This document shows, one piece after another, positions 26,201 through 33,789 of a stretch of 64,000 bases of DNA. Under the pieces are notes generated by a model that did no database searches, was not told the DNA's origin, and saw only the letters and a program-made list of their open reading frames with translations. Every line of letters starts with the position of its first letter. Within the stretch, counting starts at the first letter, position 1. The position numbers and the translations under genes are program-made. Source of the stretch: Alistipes sp. UBA934 (lineage in GTDB: Bacteria > Bacteroidota > Bacteroidia > Bacteroidales > Rikenellaceae); contig DBDK01000010.1 in NCBI GenBank assembly GCA_002293535.1, forward strand, positions 65,067-129,066, read 5' to 3'.

Positions 26201-26547
26201 AGGCTTCGATGCAAAAATTTGCAGTCGAGTTGGAAGACAGATTCGGGTCGATACCTACTGAAACACAAACGCTTATGGATGTGGTGAGGCTGCGTTGGCT
26301 GGCAATTGCGCTGGGGATGGAAAGGGTGAAAGTGAAGAACGGAATGATGATACTCTCATTCCCCTCGGATCCGGATTCGCCGTATTACAAAAGCGACGTG
26401 TTCAACCGTGTATTGCAGCACATTGCGACGCGGAAGGAAAAATTTGTGCTCAAACAGAACAATAATAAACTGGGTTTGTCAGTTAGAGAGGTTAGAGGCA
26501 TTGCGGATGCTATTAATGTATTGAAAGGTTTTGAATCTCACGATTGA
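23209..26547 (+). CDS. mfd: transcription-repair coupling factor Mfd
   Basis: Mfd removes stalled RNA polymerase from damaged DNA and recruits UvrA. An N-terminal UvrB-like region holds SIQFGQQDPSGVVQR near residue 90. The RNAP-interaction domain is near 420 (PGDFVVHIDHGVGRFGG). Helicase motifs include Walker A GDVGFGKTEVA near 570, DEEQKFGV, and the RAD-type LRGRVGRSNRKGYCYLL, with a D7 domain at the C-terminus. The frame is open upstream to an ATG inside rng, but homologues start with a helix matching SEVVDRLVERFGEGKAF. I therefore choose the TTG at 23209, in a TTGA overlap with the rng stop. Product 1112 residues. Confidence 0.94.
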   Translation: MSEVVDRLVERFGEGKAFTELAKTAKKARTIAVERLAGSAFSLAAAAALRRMGGVHVFVADDRDAAAYLLNDLYNLVGEEGVMFFPTAYKRSIQFGQQDPSGVVQRTAVLNAVRAAGGSSDDGAPTLAICTYPEALAEKVVSRGELAEKTLTLKVGEAVSMSTVEDILMDWGFGRVDFVYEPGQYSIRGGIMDVFSYSAPRPYRVDFFGDEIDSIRIFEISSQLSAEKVETMEVLPRLSGVSEVTLAKYIGDARWWVDDLGYTLKILDKLVEGSAKEFLSDAEEQQMFVRSASRTGDYLAGTKRQVDATVNFNTSPQPEFNKQFEMLADDITERAKEGYETYILSENRAQIERLENIFASVRPNGVVPMRSLSLTLHEGFVDDDLKICLYTDHQIFGRYHRYKIRGEINRDEALTVAELNELKPGDFVVHIDHGVGRFGGLVKQVENGKEIDAIKLVYKDNDVLLVNVHNLHRIARYKSGDAAEPPRVYKLGSGAWQRMKAATKNAVKNIARELIALYAKRKAAQGFAFSPDTYLQTELEASFQYEDTPDQEKATELIKSDMESPEPMDRLVCGDVGFGKTEVAIRATFKAVADSKQVAVLVPTTILSLQHYRTFSERLRGFPVRIEFLNRSKSAAETRAILADVADGKIDILIGTHKILGKDVKFKDLGLLIIDEEQKFGVSSKEKLREMSVSVDTLTLTATPIPRTLQFSLMGSRDLSVINTPPPNRQPIVTESHTFNEELIKEAVEAELARGGQIYLVHNRVQDIGRVAGIVQRLVPKARVAVMHGQMDPKTVEKLIMDFIYGEFDVLVATSIIENGIDIPNANTIIINNAQNFGLSDLHQLRGRVGRSNRKGYCYLLSPPDELLAGDARRRLRAIEEFSDLGAGFNIAMQDLDIRGAGNLFGAEQSGFIADIGFETYQKILNEAVAELRAEGVEGAEKLMGGTEGLNGTGSAAVRYIDDTHIEVDAEAGIPDDYVANAAEKLKLYRQLDAMTDEASMQKFAVELEDRFGSIPTETQTLMDVVRLRWLAIALGMERVKVKNGMMILSFPSDPDSPYYKSDVFNRVLQHIATRKEKFVLKQNNNKLGLSVREVRGIADAINVLKGFESHD

Positions 26548-27130
26548 TATAGGGAACACGCGTACAAAGGCGGCGCTTTTCGACGAGAAAGGGCGGCTGG
26601 TGCGTGCTATGAATATCGACAACACTACGCCGGTGCCGATAAAAAACCTCTACGGGACGCCGGAGACGCTGGGAATGGACAGACTGGCAGCGGCAGTGGG
26701 AGCGAGTGTGATGTTTCCGAGTCAGGCGGTACTGATAGTGGATTTCGGGACGGCGATAACGTTCGATATTGTGACGGCGGAAGGTGAATATTTGGGCGGA
26801 AACATTTCGCCGGGAGCGAAGAGCAGGCTGAGAGCGCTGCACGACTACACTTCAGGGACGCTGCCGATGTGCGAACTGCCCGAAGAAGAGGCTGTTTTTC
26901 CGGCTAAAAACACGAAGGATGCCATTCGAAGCGGAGTGGTGAAGGGAATCGTGGCGGAGGTGAAAGAATATATAAAAGAGGTGCGAGAGAGGTTCGGGGA
27001 GGATGTGAAGATTATTTTTACAGGCGGTGACGCCGAATATTTTGCGAAACGGGTGAAATTTCCGATATTTGTCGCCTCGGAGCTCGTTCTATACGGACTG
27101 AATGCAATCTTGGAGTACAATGCAAAGTAA
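26531..27130 (+). CDS. coaX: type III pantothenate kinase CoaX, internally shortened
   Basis: CoaX phosphorylates pantothenate, the first step of CoA synthesis. The start is a TTG directly before NLTIDIGNTRTKAALF, the phosphate-binding N-terminus, and overlaps mfd by 17 bases. Further motifs are TPETLGMDRLAAAVG, IVDFGTAITFDIV, LGGNISPGAKSR and IFTGGDAEYF. The product has 199 residues, while family members have about 240-260. The missing part is a block of about 45 residues between residue 30 and NTTPVPIKNLYGTPETLG, which normally holds a strand-helix-strand unit with an SSV motif. The junction is in frame. Confidence 0.88.
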   Translation: MNLTIDIGNTRTKAALFDEKGRLVRAMNIDNTTPVPIKNLYGTPETLGMDRLAAAVGASVMFPSQAVLIVDFGTAITFDIVTAEGEYLGGNISPGAKSRLRALHDYTSGTLPMCELPEEEAVFPAKNTKDAIRSGVVKGIVAEVKEYIKEVRERFGEDVKIIFTGGDAEYFAKRVKFPIFVASELVLYGLNAILEYNAK

Positions 27131-28496
27131 AGTTATTAGGGGAGGGCGGCGATTGCTGCTCGTGGCGATGCTCTTGGGGGCGATCGTTTTTAGAGCGCAA
27201 GCGCAGGAAAACAGCCTGAATACCTACTCGCCATATACGATGTATGGGCTTGGAAATCTGAATAGCACCTCCAACACAAGCTTCACGGGACTGGCGGGAG
27301 CAAGCATCGGATTTCGCAACGACGGCTTCGATTCGGCGGGAACGTTGAGGGTAAATCCCTCGAATCCCGCGTCGCTGAGTGGCCTTGGAGCCAGGACTTT
27401 TATATTCGATGTGGGGCTGGCAGGCAGCAATGTCTATATGAAGCAACGTAGCGGATCGGATATGCTCAAAACCAGCTTCAACACTTTCAATATCAATAAT
27501 GTGACAGCAGCGTTCTCGATCGCCGGAAAGCTGGGATTCGCTTTCAACCTGTCGCCATACAGCGAGGTAGGGTACAGGGTTCACACTGACGACGTGTCGT
27601 ATTTGGCCGATCTCGGTATAGTGAGATACTATTATAACGGTCAGGGCGACGTGAGTGAAGCCAAAGCGGCGATGGGTTGGGCACCGTTCAAAAGATTGTC
27701 GGTGGGCGCGGAATTTATCTACCTGTGGGGCAATATCGACAGGACGTATCAGGCTGTGATTATGAGCTATACTGGTTCAGGACAATACAGCGAGATCTCA
27801 TCGCGCAACGGTTCGACCGCCAATACTAACGAGAAAGTGGCAAGAGTGTTCGGGGCGTTCGGGGTGCAGTATACGGCGCTGGACAAACCCAAAAGCAGGC
27901 TCACACTGGGGGCGACCTACCGTCTGGGAGGCAAACTCAACTCTACCGTGACCGATTTTATCCCTTCCAACAATATTTATGGTGACACAATTCGCTTCAA
28001 CCAAATGCGCTCGACCACCTATATGCCGCAAACCATCGGCATAGGGGCGTATTTTCACCGGCCAAAATGGGCGATTGGCGCCGATTATGTTTTCCAGGAC
28101 TGGGGGGCTAAAAACGGCAATGCGGGGGACGATAATGTGCAATATGTGAATACCAACACGTTCAAATTGGGCGCTCAGTATACCCCCAACAGGCTCGACA
28201 TAAGGGGGAGAGCAAGTAGTTTTTTCAATCGCATAACCTATAAGGTCGGAGTGCGCTATGGTAATAACTATCTGCAATTTATGGGTCAGCCGATCCGCGA
28301 GAAAGCCGTTACGATAGGGCTCGATATTCCGTTCCGTGCGGTGAACGTTTCGACGCTGAACGTAGGTGTCGAACTGGGCCAAAGAGGACAGCTGGGTCAC
28401 GGATTAGTTAAGGAAAACTACTTCAAGGTGAACGTGGGGGTGATGCTTTTTGGACGCGACTACGATTACTGGTTTGAAAAATATAAATATAATTAA
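27120..28496 (+). CDS. outer-membrane beta-barrel protein of unknown function
   Basis: A 458-residue exported protein. The signal peptide has a basic start (QSKVIRGGRR), a hydrophobic core and a cut after RAQAQ. The mature part begins ENSLNTYSPYTMYGLGNL, followed by SFTGLAGASIGFRNDGFDSAG and NPSNPASLSGL. The remainder alternates polar and aromatic residues as in a FadL/PorV-like barrel and ends in an FKVNVGVMLFGRDYDYWF closing strand. Similar proteins lie next to TPR and LptC genes in other Bacteroidales. The start at 27120 overlaps coaX by 11 bases. Role possibly in lipid or LPS transport, from context only. Confidence 0.75.
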   Translation: MQSKVIRGGRRLLLVAMLLGAIVFRAQAQENSLNTYSPYTMYGLGNLNSTSNTSFTGLAGASIGFRNDGFDSAGTLRVNPSNPASLSGLGARTFIFDVGLAGSNVYMKQRSGSDMLKTSFNTFNINNVTAAFSIAGKLGFAFNLSPYSEVGYRVHTDDVSYLADLGIVRYYYNGQGDVSEAKAAMGWAPFKRLSVGAEFIYLWGNIDRTYQAVIMSYTGSGQYSEISSRNGSTANTNEKVARVFGAFGVQYTALDKPKSRLTLGATYRLGGKLNSTVTDFIPSNNIYGDTIRFNQMRSTTYMPQTIGIGAYFHRPKWAIGADYVFQDWGAKNGNAGDDNVQYVNTNTFKLGAQYTPNRLDIRGRASSFFNRITYKVGVRYGNNYLQFMGQPIREKAVTIGLDIPFRAVNVSTLNVGVELGQRGQLGHGLVKENYFKVNVGVMLFGRDYDYWFEKYKYN

Positions 28497-28504
28497 TATA
28501 TTTG
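28473..28504 (+). promoter_or_regulatory. full promoter (TTTG / N20 / TATATTTG) before the TPR gene
   Basis: TTTG at 28473-28476 and TATATTTG at 28497-28504 have the same 20-base spacing as the HU promoter. The -33 box lies inside the end of the barrel gene and the -7 box begins at the base after its stop. The leader is 21 bases. Confidence 0.75.
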
Positions 28505-28525
28505 CACCAACTAATCAATATCTAA

Positions 28526-29848
28526 ATGAAAAAATTTGTTTTATTGGCGGCGGTGATGGTTATGAGCTCCTCCCTCGTGATGGCTCAGCACGAAGAAGAT
28601 GCACGCTATGGGAATACTCCTGAAGAAAGAACCGAAAACGTAAAAAAATTGAACTATCTCAAATTCGAGATGGAAAGCAAAGAGTACGAACGTGCAGCGG
28701 AGTACTTGAAAGAGTTGATGAACAGCGCCCCCGCGGCGAGCTCCAATATCTATATCTGGGGTGCGACGATTTATAAAAACAAAGCCGCAAGGGCAAAATC
28801 GATCGACGAAAAGAATGCTTATGTGGACTCTGTGATGTTGATCTATGATCGTCGTGCAGAATATTTCGGTGCCGACCCGCGTAGAGGTGTGCCCTACATT
28901 CTGGGTCTGAAAGCTCGTGATTATGTGACTCTCAATCCGATGGATCGTGAAGGCGTAAGGCGCTTTTATCGAGAAGCTCTCGAATCGGGCACGGGAGGCG
29001 ATAACGCTCAAACCGTACTGGAGTATTTCCAACAGCTGGTGGAAGATTTCAAAGGTGTGCAAATCGAGCCCGAAATGCTGTTGAGCGAATATGAAAGACT
29101 CAACCTAATGCTGGCTGAAGCGACTGAAGATCAAAAAGATACGTTCAACACACTCTTCGCGTCGAGTGGTGCGGCCAACTGTGATTTACTTGAAGAGTTG
29201 TTTGCACCCCAGATCGCCGAAAATCCGGGCGACCTGGATCTGATAACGAAAATTTACGGACTGATGTCGATGGTGAATTGCAGCAGCGATTTCTATATGG
29301 GCGTTGCTGAAAAGTACTATGCGCTGGCTCCCTCGTCGAGCACTGCTATCCGTTTGGCATCGCTGTTCGAGAGCAAAATGGAGTTTGCCAAGGCGCTGAA
29401 GTATTTGAACGAAATGTTGCTTACCGAAACAGACCCTGCTGCAAAAGCTAATCTGTATGTGCGTATCGCAGCATCGGAACTCGGTTCGAAGCATAGCGCC
29501 GCTGCTGCACAAGCTGCCCGCGAAGCCATTGAACTGAACTCAGATAATGGATTTGCTCATATGTTTCTGGCCGAGGCTTATGTTGCCGGCTCGACGGCTT
29601 GCAGCGGATTCCAACAACGTACGGTCTATTGGCTTGCATACGACCAATTTGCTCGTGCAAGAAGCGTGTTCGAGGCTCAGGGACAGACTAACGAGGTCGA
29701 AGCCGTCTCAGCGAGAATGGCCAGTTGCCGTGCAAACTTCCCTACTCTCGAAGACGGATTTATGTATGTGCAAGACTACCAGGACGGCAACTCCTATCAC
29801 GTGAGCTGCGGATGGATATCAGGAAATACAATCATACGTTCTCGCTAA
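28526..29848 (+). CDS. secreted tetratricopeptide-repeat protein
   Basis: The 440-residue product has a signal peptide cut after VMAQ (about residue 21). A helical body follows with repeat-like segments YLKFEMESKEYERAAEYLKEL near 45-65, ASLFESKMEFAKALKYLNEM near 290-310, and AAAQAAREAIELNSDNGFAHM near 330. Charged start HEEDARYGNTPEERTENVKK. No enzymatic motif. Predicted periplasmic, acting as a protein-interaction scaffold between the outer-membrane barrel upstream and the LptC-like lipoprotein downstream. The same gene order occurs in other Bacteroidales, so an envelope-assembly role is a reasonable inference. Confidence 0.8.
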   Translation: MKKFVLLAAVMVMSSSLVMAQHEEDARYGNTPEERTENVKKLNYLKFEMESKEYERAAEYLKELMNSAPAASSNIYIWGATIYKNKAARAKSIDEKNAYVDSVMLIYDRRAEYFGADPRRGVPYILGLKARDYVTLNPMDREGVRRFYREALESGTGGDNAQTVLEYFQQLVEDFKGVQIEPEMLLSEYERLNLMLAEATEDQKDTFNTLFASSGAANCDLLEELFAPQIAENPGDLDLITKIYGLMSMVNCSSDFYMGVAEKYYALAPSSSTAIRLASLFESKMEFAKALKYLNEMLLTETDPAAKANLYVRIAASELGSKHSAAAAQAAREAIELNSDNGFAHMFLAEAYVAGSTACSGFQQRTVYWLAYDQFARARSVFEAQGQTNEVEAVSARMASCRANFPTLEDGFMYVQDYQDGNSYHVSCGWISGNTIIRSR

Positions 29849-30465
29849 AGGGCAGAACGAGGGGGATGGCGCCTCTTGCTGCGGCAGGAGGGGCCATTCT
29901 GCTTTTGGGGCTGGTGGGCTGTGGGAGAGGGGCTACTGGCGGAGGGGAAACCAACGATGAAGCATTGATCTCGCGCCGGGTGGATTCGATGATGGTGATC
30001 GCGTCGGACAACGGAAAACCAGTGAATCTGCTGATAGCACCGCTTATGGAAGATCACGCTTATGCAAAAGCAGCTTTCGAGGAATTTCGGCAGGGGATAG
30101 AGTTCGTGGGATATAACGACTCCACGGGTCTTGAAGCCTCGCGGGTGGTTGCGGACTATGCCCTGCACTGGACTGCGCGCGATATGTGGGAGTTGAGAGG
30201 CAATGTGGTGGTCACGGGTGAAGAAGGACAAAGACTTTATACACAGCAACTTTACTGGGACAGAAAGATCCACAAAATATACTCTAACGTCGATTCCAAG
30301 GTCGAAGAAGGACCGGACGTCTTCATCGGAGAGGGTTTCGAGGCAGAAGATGACTTTAGCCGCTGGACTTTCCGCCGACTGACGGGAAGGGTGAGTGTGG
30401 ACACCGCGCCGGGAGCTGGGGCTGAGCCACCGCCTGTGGATGCTATTAACGATTCTCTGCAATGA
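29812..30465 (+). CDS. lptC: LptC-like LPS export lipoprotein
   Basis: A 217-residue protein with a basic n-region, a hydrophobic stretch and lipobox (LVGC), then an OstA/LptC-like beta domain. The domain contains GIEFVGYNDSTGLEASRVVADYA, then WELRGNVVVTGEEGQRLYTQQLYWDRK and KIYSN, which matches the LptC repeat order. LptC bridges the LptB2FG transporter and LptA. The start at 29812 gives a normal positively charged n-region and overlaps the TPR gene by 37 bases; an ATG at 29866 gives a very short one. Its stop overlaps the next gene by 4 bases. Confidence 0.8.
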   Translation: MDIRKYNHTFSLKGRTRGMAPLAAAGGAILLLGLVGCGRGATGGGETNDEALISRRVDSMMVIASDNGKPVNLLIAPLMEDHAYAKAAFEEFRQGIEFVGYNDSTGLEASRVVADYALHWTARDMWELRGNVVVTGEEGQRLYTQQLYWDRKIHKIYSNVDSKVEEGPDVFIGEGFEAEDDFSRWTFRRLTGRVSVDTAPGAGAEPPPVDAINDSLQ

Positions 30466-31694
30466 GTATTCCGGTTGCCTGCATAATCATAGCTGCAATG
30501 CTGGTGCTGTCTGCGTTCTTTTCGGGGATGGAGATAGCATTCACGAGCTCGAACAAGCTGAAATTGGAGATCGACCGGAAAGGAAGCGGATTTTTTAACT
30601 TCGCGGCAGGTCTGTTCACGCGCAATGCCGGTCAGTACATCACTTCGATGCTGGTGGGAAACAATATTGTGCTGGTGATCTATTCGCTGGCCGTTTCGGC
30701 GTTGCTGTCGGGATTGCTGGGGTACTCGTCGGTGGGACTGGAGACCCTTGTAGCCACGGTGGTGATAATTTTCCTGGGTGAATATATTCCTAAGTCGATC
30801 GTTTTGAAGAATCCCAACTTCTACTTTAAGGCCCTTGTGGTGCCGGTTTACCTCTTTTATATACTGCTTTACCCGATAACGAAATTTACGTCACTGATAT
30901 CGTCGGGAATAATTCGCCTGTTCGGACAGCGGGCAGGTGCCGAGCCGATAGAGATATATTCGAGGGCCGAATTAGTGAGCCTGGTGGAGGATGGAGGAGG
31001 AGAAAAGGACCCGGAGCACGAAATGAAGCTGTTCCAAAAGGCATTGGATTTTCCCGACCTGCTGATAAGAGACTGTATGGTGCAACGCATTAACATAGAG
31101 GCGATAGAGGTGGACGAAAGCATCGAAGAATTGACGCGACGGTTTGTGCAGACACAGTATTCGAGGATCTTCGTGTGGGAAGACTCCATAGACAACATCG
31201 TGGGCTACGTGAATGTGAAGAGCCTGTTTCGCGGGCCGGCGACTATCGCTAAGGCGCTCAAAAAGGTAGATTATGTGCCCGAAACGATGCCTGCAGGAGA
31301 ACTTATGAACCACTTCATAAAGACGCACAGTTCCATAGCCGTGGTGATCGACGAGTTCGGTGGAACGGCCGGAGTGGTGTCGTTGGAGGATATTTTGGAG
31401 GAAATTTTCGGCGAAATCGAAGACGAACACGACACGCCCGATCTGGTGGAGAAAGAGACCGGCCACCACGAGTGGATATTCTCGTGTCAGCTGGAGGTGG
31501 ATTATGTGAACGAAAAGTATGGTTTGGGAATACCCGAAAGTGATGATTATGACACACTTGCGGGATGGATAATCTGGAGTTTCGGCGATATTCCGCCCCA
31601 GGGAGAAGAGATGACCATCGAGGGTGGGTTCGAGGTGAAAATCCTGCGCCGAACTTCCTCAAGAATTGAGGTCGCACGGGTGCGGAAAATCTAA
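30462..31694 (+). CDS. CNNM-domain, CBS-pair, CorC/HlyC membrane protein
   Basis: The 410-residue protein has three to four helices in a DUF21/CNNM domain (FFSGMEIAFTSSNKLKLEIDRK at about 19-40, SMLVGNNIVLVIYSLAV near 64). A CBS pair follows at about 195-320 (VDESIEELTRRFVQTQYSRIFVWEDS, VVIDEFGGTAGVVSLEDILEEIFGEIEDE), and a CorC_HlyC domain closes it. Related proteins are called hemolysin-like or GldE and are linked to Mg efflux; none has a firm haemolysin function. Its coupling to lptC by ATGA suggests a shared envelope task or only co-expression. Confidence 0.88.
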   Translation: MSIPVACIIIAAMLVLSAFFSGMEIAFTSSNKLKLEIDRKGSGFFNFAAGLFTRNAGQYITSMLVGNNIVLVIYSLAVSALLSGLLGYSSVGLETLVATVVIIFLGEYIPKSIVLKNPNFYFKALVVPVYLFYILLYPITKFTSLISSGIIRLFGQRAGAEPIEIYSRAELVSLVEDGGGEKDPEHEMKLFQKALDFPDLLIRDCMVQRINIEAIEVDESIEELTRRFVQTQYSRIFVWEDSIDNIVGYVNVKSLFRGPATIAKALKKVDYVPETMPAGELMNHFIKTHSSIAVVIDEFGGTAGVVSLEDILEEIFGEIEDEHDTPDLVEKETGHHEWIFSCQLEVDYVNEKYGLGIPESDDYDTLAGWIIWSFGDIPPQGEEMTIEGGFEVKILRRTSSRIEVARVRKI

Positions 31695-31704
31695 AAAATT
31701 TGTT

Positions 31705-31712
31705 TATCTTTG
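31705..31712 (+). promoter_or_regulatory. -7 promoter element TATCTTTG of the PpiD-like gene
   Basis: TATCTTTG is 28 bases before the ATG at 31741 and 10 bases after the preceding stop. No convincing -33 TTTG is seen. Confidence 0.6.
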
Positions 31713-31740
31713 CGGCTCGAATCTAACTTAATGTGATACA

Positions 31741-33789
31741 ATGGCTACACTGAACACCCTTAGAACCCGCGGCGCACTTTTTCTGTCGATCGTCATCGGC
31801 ATCGCCCTCATTGCCTTCCTTTTGGGCGACCTTACCAGCGCAAGCAGCGTTTTCCAAAGCTCGCGCAACCGTGTGGGCTCCATCGACGGCAATAACATCG
31901 ACTATTTCGACTTTGCCGCCACCGACCAAAACCTCAATCAAGTTGTGCAAACCCTATATGGACGCAACTCGCTTACACCCGAACAGGCCGACCAGGTGAG
32001 AGAAATGGCGTGGCAAAGCTATATTCGCAAGTATGTCTATGAACCTGGGTACCGCCGACTGGGAATTACGGTCGGTGAAGTCGAACAGATCGATATGGTG
32101 CAGGGAGAGCACATTTCGCCGGTGGTGACCTCGATGTTCGCCTCACCCGAAACGGGACAAATCGACCGTGCGTCGCTGGCCCAATTCATCGCCACGCTCG
32201 AAACGGACGTGACGGGTCGTATGCCCGCAATGTGGGAGTACACTAAGGATGAGATGGTTAATGAACGCACGATGGCTAAATACCTTGCATTGGTGCAGGG
32301 AGGTATCTTTGCGAACAACCTCGAAGTGGCTAAGGGTGTAACTGCTGCAAACAACAGCTACAATGGCTCTTGGGCGATGGTGCCTTTCACGAGTATCGCC
32401 GATTCGCTGGTGGATGTTTCGCAAAGTGAAGTAAGGAGATATTACGCTGAGCACAAGGACAATTTTAAGCAATCCGCTTCGCGTGACATAGAGTATGTGC
32501 TGTTCGCGCTCGATCCCTCGGAGCAGGATTATGCCGATGCGGCAGACTATGTGGCAAGTGCCTCTGATGAATTCGCCGCCGCTGCCGATCCTATGCAATA
32601 CGCCTCGCTAAACTCACAGGAGCGTACAGATCAGACATATTACACTGAAAACCAACTGACGGGGGAACTCGCAGCAATCGCTTTCGGTGACCGCAGAGGA
32701 GAGATGGCCGGCCCGACGCTCAACGGAAACGTTTACACGATGTCGAGAGTGGCGGACGTGAGAATGATGCCTGACTCGGTGGGTGCGCGCCACATTTTGC
32801 TACGTGCGGGTGATACTGCTACGGCAGACAGTTTGGTAAGAGCGATTCGTGGAGGGGCCAAATTAGTGGATCTTGCGCCGACTTATTCACTGGATCAGGT
32901 TGCAGAGATCGGTGTTTTCCAACCCCAAATGATGGTGGAACCCTTTGCAACGGCTATAAGTGAGGCCAGTGCCGGAAGTGTGTTCACCGTTGAAACCCAA
33001 TTCGGACTGCACGTGGTGGAATCGACCTACCGCTCGCCGCTGGTGCGCAAAGCACAGATCGCAACCTATACATACAACGTCGAACCGAGCGCAACGACCG
33101 AGCAAGCTGCCTATAACAAGGCGCGTGACTTTGCTGCTGCGGCCGACGGCTCGAAAGAAAAATTCGATGCAGCCGTGGCATCGCAAGGTGTCAATCGCCG
33201 GGTGGCAACAATCGGTGAAACCGACAGAGATGTGGCCGGAATGGCAAATTCGCGCGAATTGGTACGCTGGAGCTTCAATGCAAAAACCGGAACGGTGTCG
33301 CCCATTATGGAGATCGACGGCGACTATGTCGTAGCAGTGTTGAGTGGTGCAAAAGAATCTGGAGTGGCTGATATTCACGATGTTTCGGTGGCTATTGCTC
33401 AGCGAATCCGTAACGAAAAGAAGACAGAAACCCTGGCGGAAAAGATCTATGGCAAGAGTGTTGTCGAAGTCGCTGCAATGGAAAACGCCCGTACAGGTGA
33501 GTTTACGGCATTGAAGGGAAATGCGTTCTATGAACCCACGCTCGGTGTTGAGCCGTCGGTGATCGGGGCGCTGGAAAGCGTGCCGGCGGGTTCGACCTCG
33601 AAACCCATCAAAGGTTATGGCGGAGTTTACGTTGCAGCTGTTTCATCGGTGGATACCGTGACCGATGCGACGCCCGAAAGCGAACGAGTGCGCCAGGAGG
33701 CTACGGCAGAGACCTCACTCTCGGCGCGATTGACCGGGGCTCTGAACGAGCAGGCTAAGATCGTGGATAACCGGGCAAAATTTTTCTAA
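31741..33789 (+). CDS. PpiD/SurA-like membrane-anchored peptidyl-prolyl isomerase
   Basis: A 682-residue periplasmic folding factor with one N-terminal membrane anchor (residues 12-29). An N-terminal chaperone domain carries SRNRVGSIDGNNIDYFDFAA and a helical arm near 100-220. A parvulin domain around VGARHILLRAGDT (about 347-359) ends at TQFGLHVVEST, and a second, more divergent isomerase-like region follows. This is the PpiD order. It likely assists outer-membrane proteins, in line with the barrel and Lpt genes before it. The last 35 bases overlap the 3' end of the flippase gene on the other strand. Confidence 0.88.
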   Translation: MATLNTLRTRGALFLSIVIGIALIAFLLGDLTSASSVFQSSRNRVGSIDGNNIDYFDFAATDQNLNQVVQTLYGRNSLTPEQADQVREMAWQSYIRKYVYEPGYRRLGITVGEVEQIDMVQGEHISPVVTSMFASPETGQIDRASLAQFIATLETDVTGRMPAMWEYTKDEMVNERTMAKYLALVQGGIFANNLEVAKGVTAANNSYNGSWAMVPFTSIADSLVDVSQSEVRRYYAEHKDNFKQSASRDIEYVLFALDPSEQDYADAADYVASASDEFAAAADPMQYASLNSQERTDQTYYTENQLTGELAAIAFGDRRGEMAGPTLNGNVYTMSRVADVRMMPDSVGARHILLRAGDTATADSLVRAIRGGAKLVDLAPTYSLDQVAEIGVFQPQMMVEPFATAISEASAGSVFTVETQFGLHVVESTYRSPLVRKAQIATYTYNVEPSATTEQAAYNKARDFAAAADGSKEKFDAAVASQGVNRRVATIGETDRDVAGMANSRELVRWSFNAKTGTVSPIMEIDGDYVVAVLSGAKESGVADIHDVSVAIAQRIRNEKKTETLAEKIYGKSVVEVAAMENARTGEFTALKGNAFYEPTLGVEPSVIGALESVPAGSTSKPIKGYGGVYVAAVSSVDTVTDATPESERVRQEATAETSLSARLTGALNEQAKIVDNRAKFF

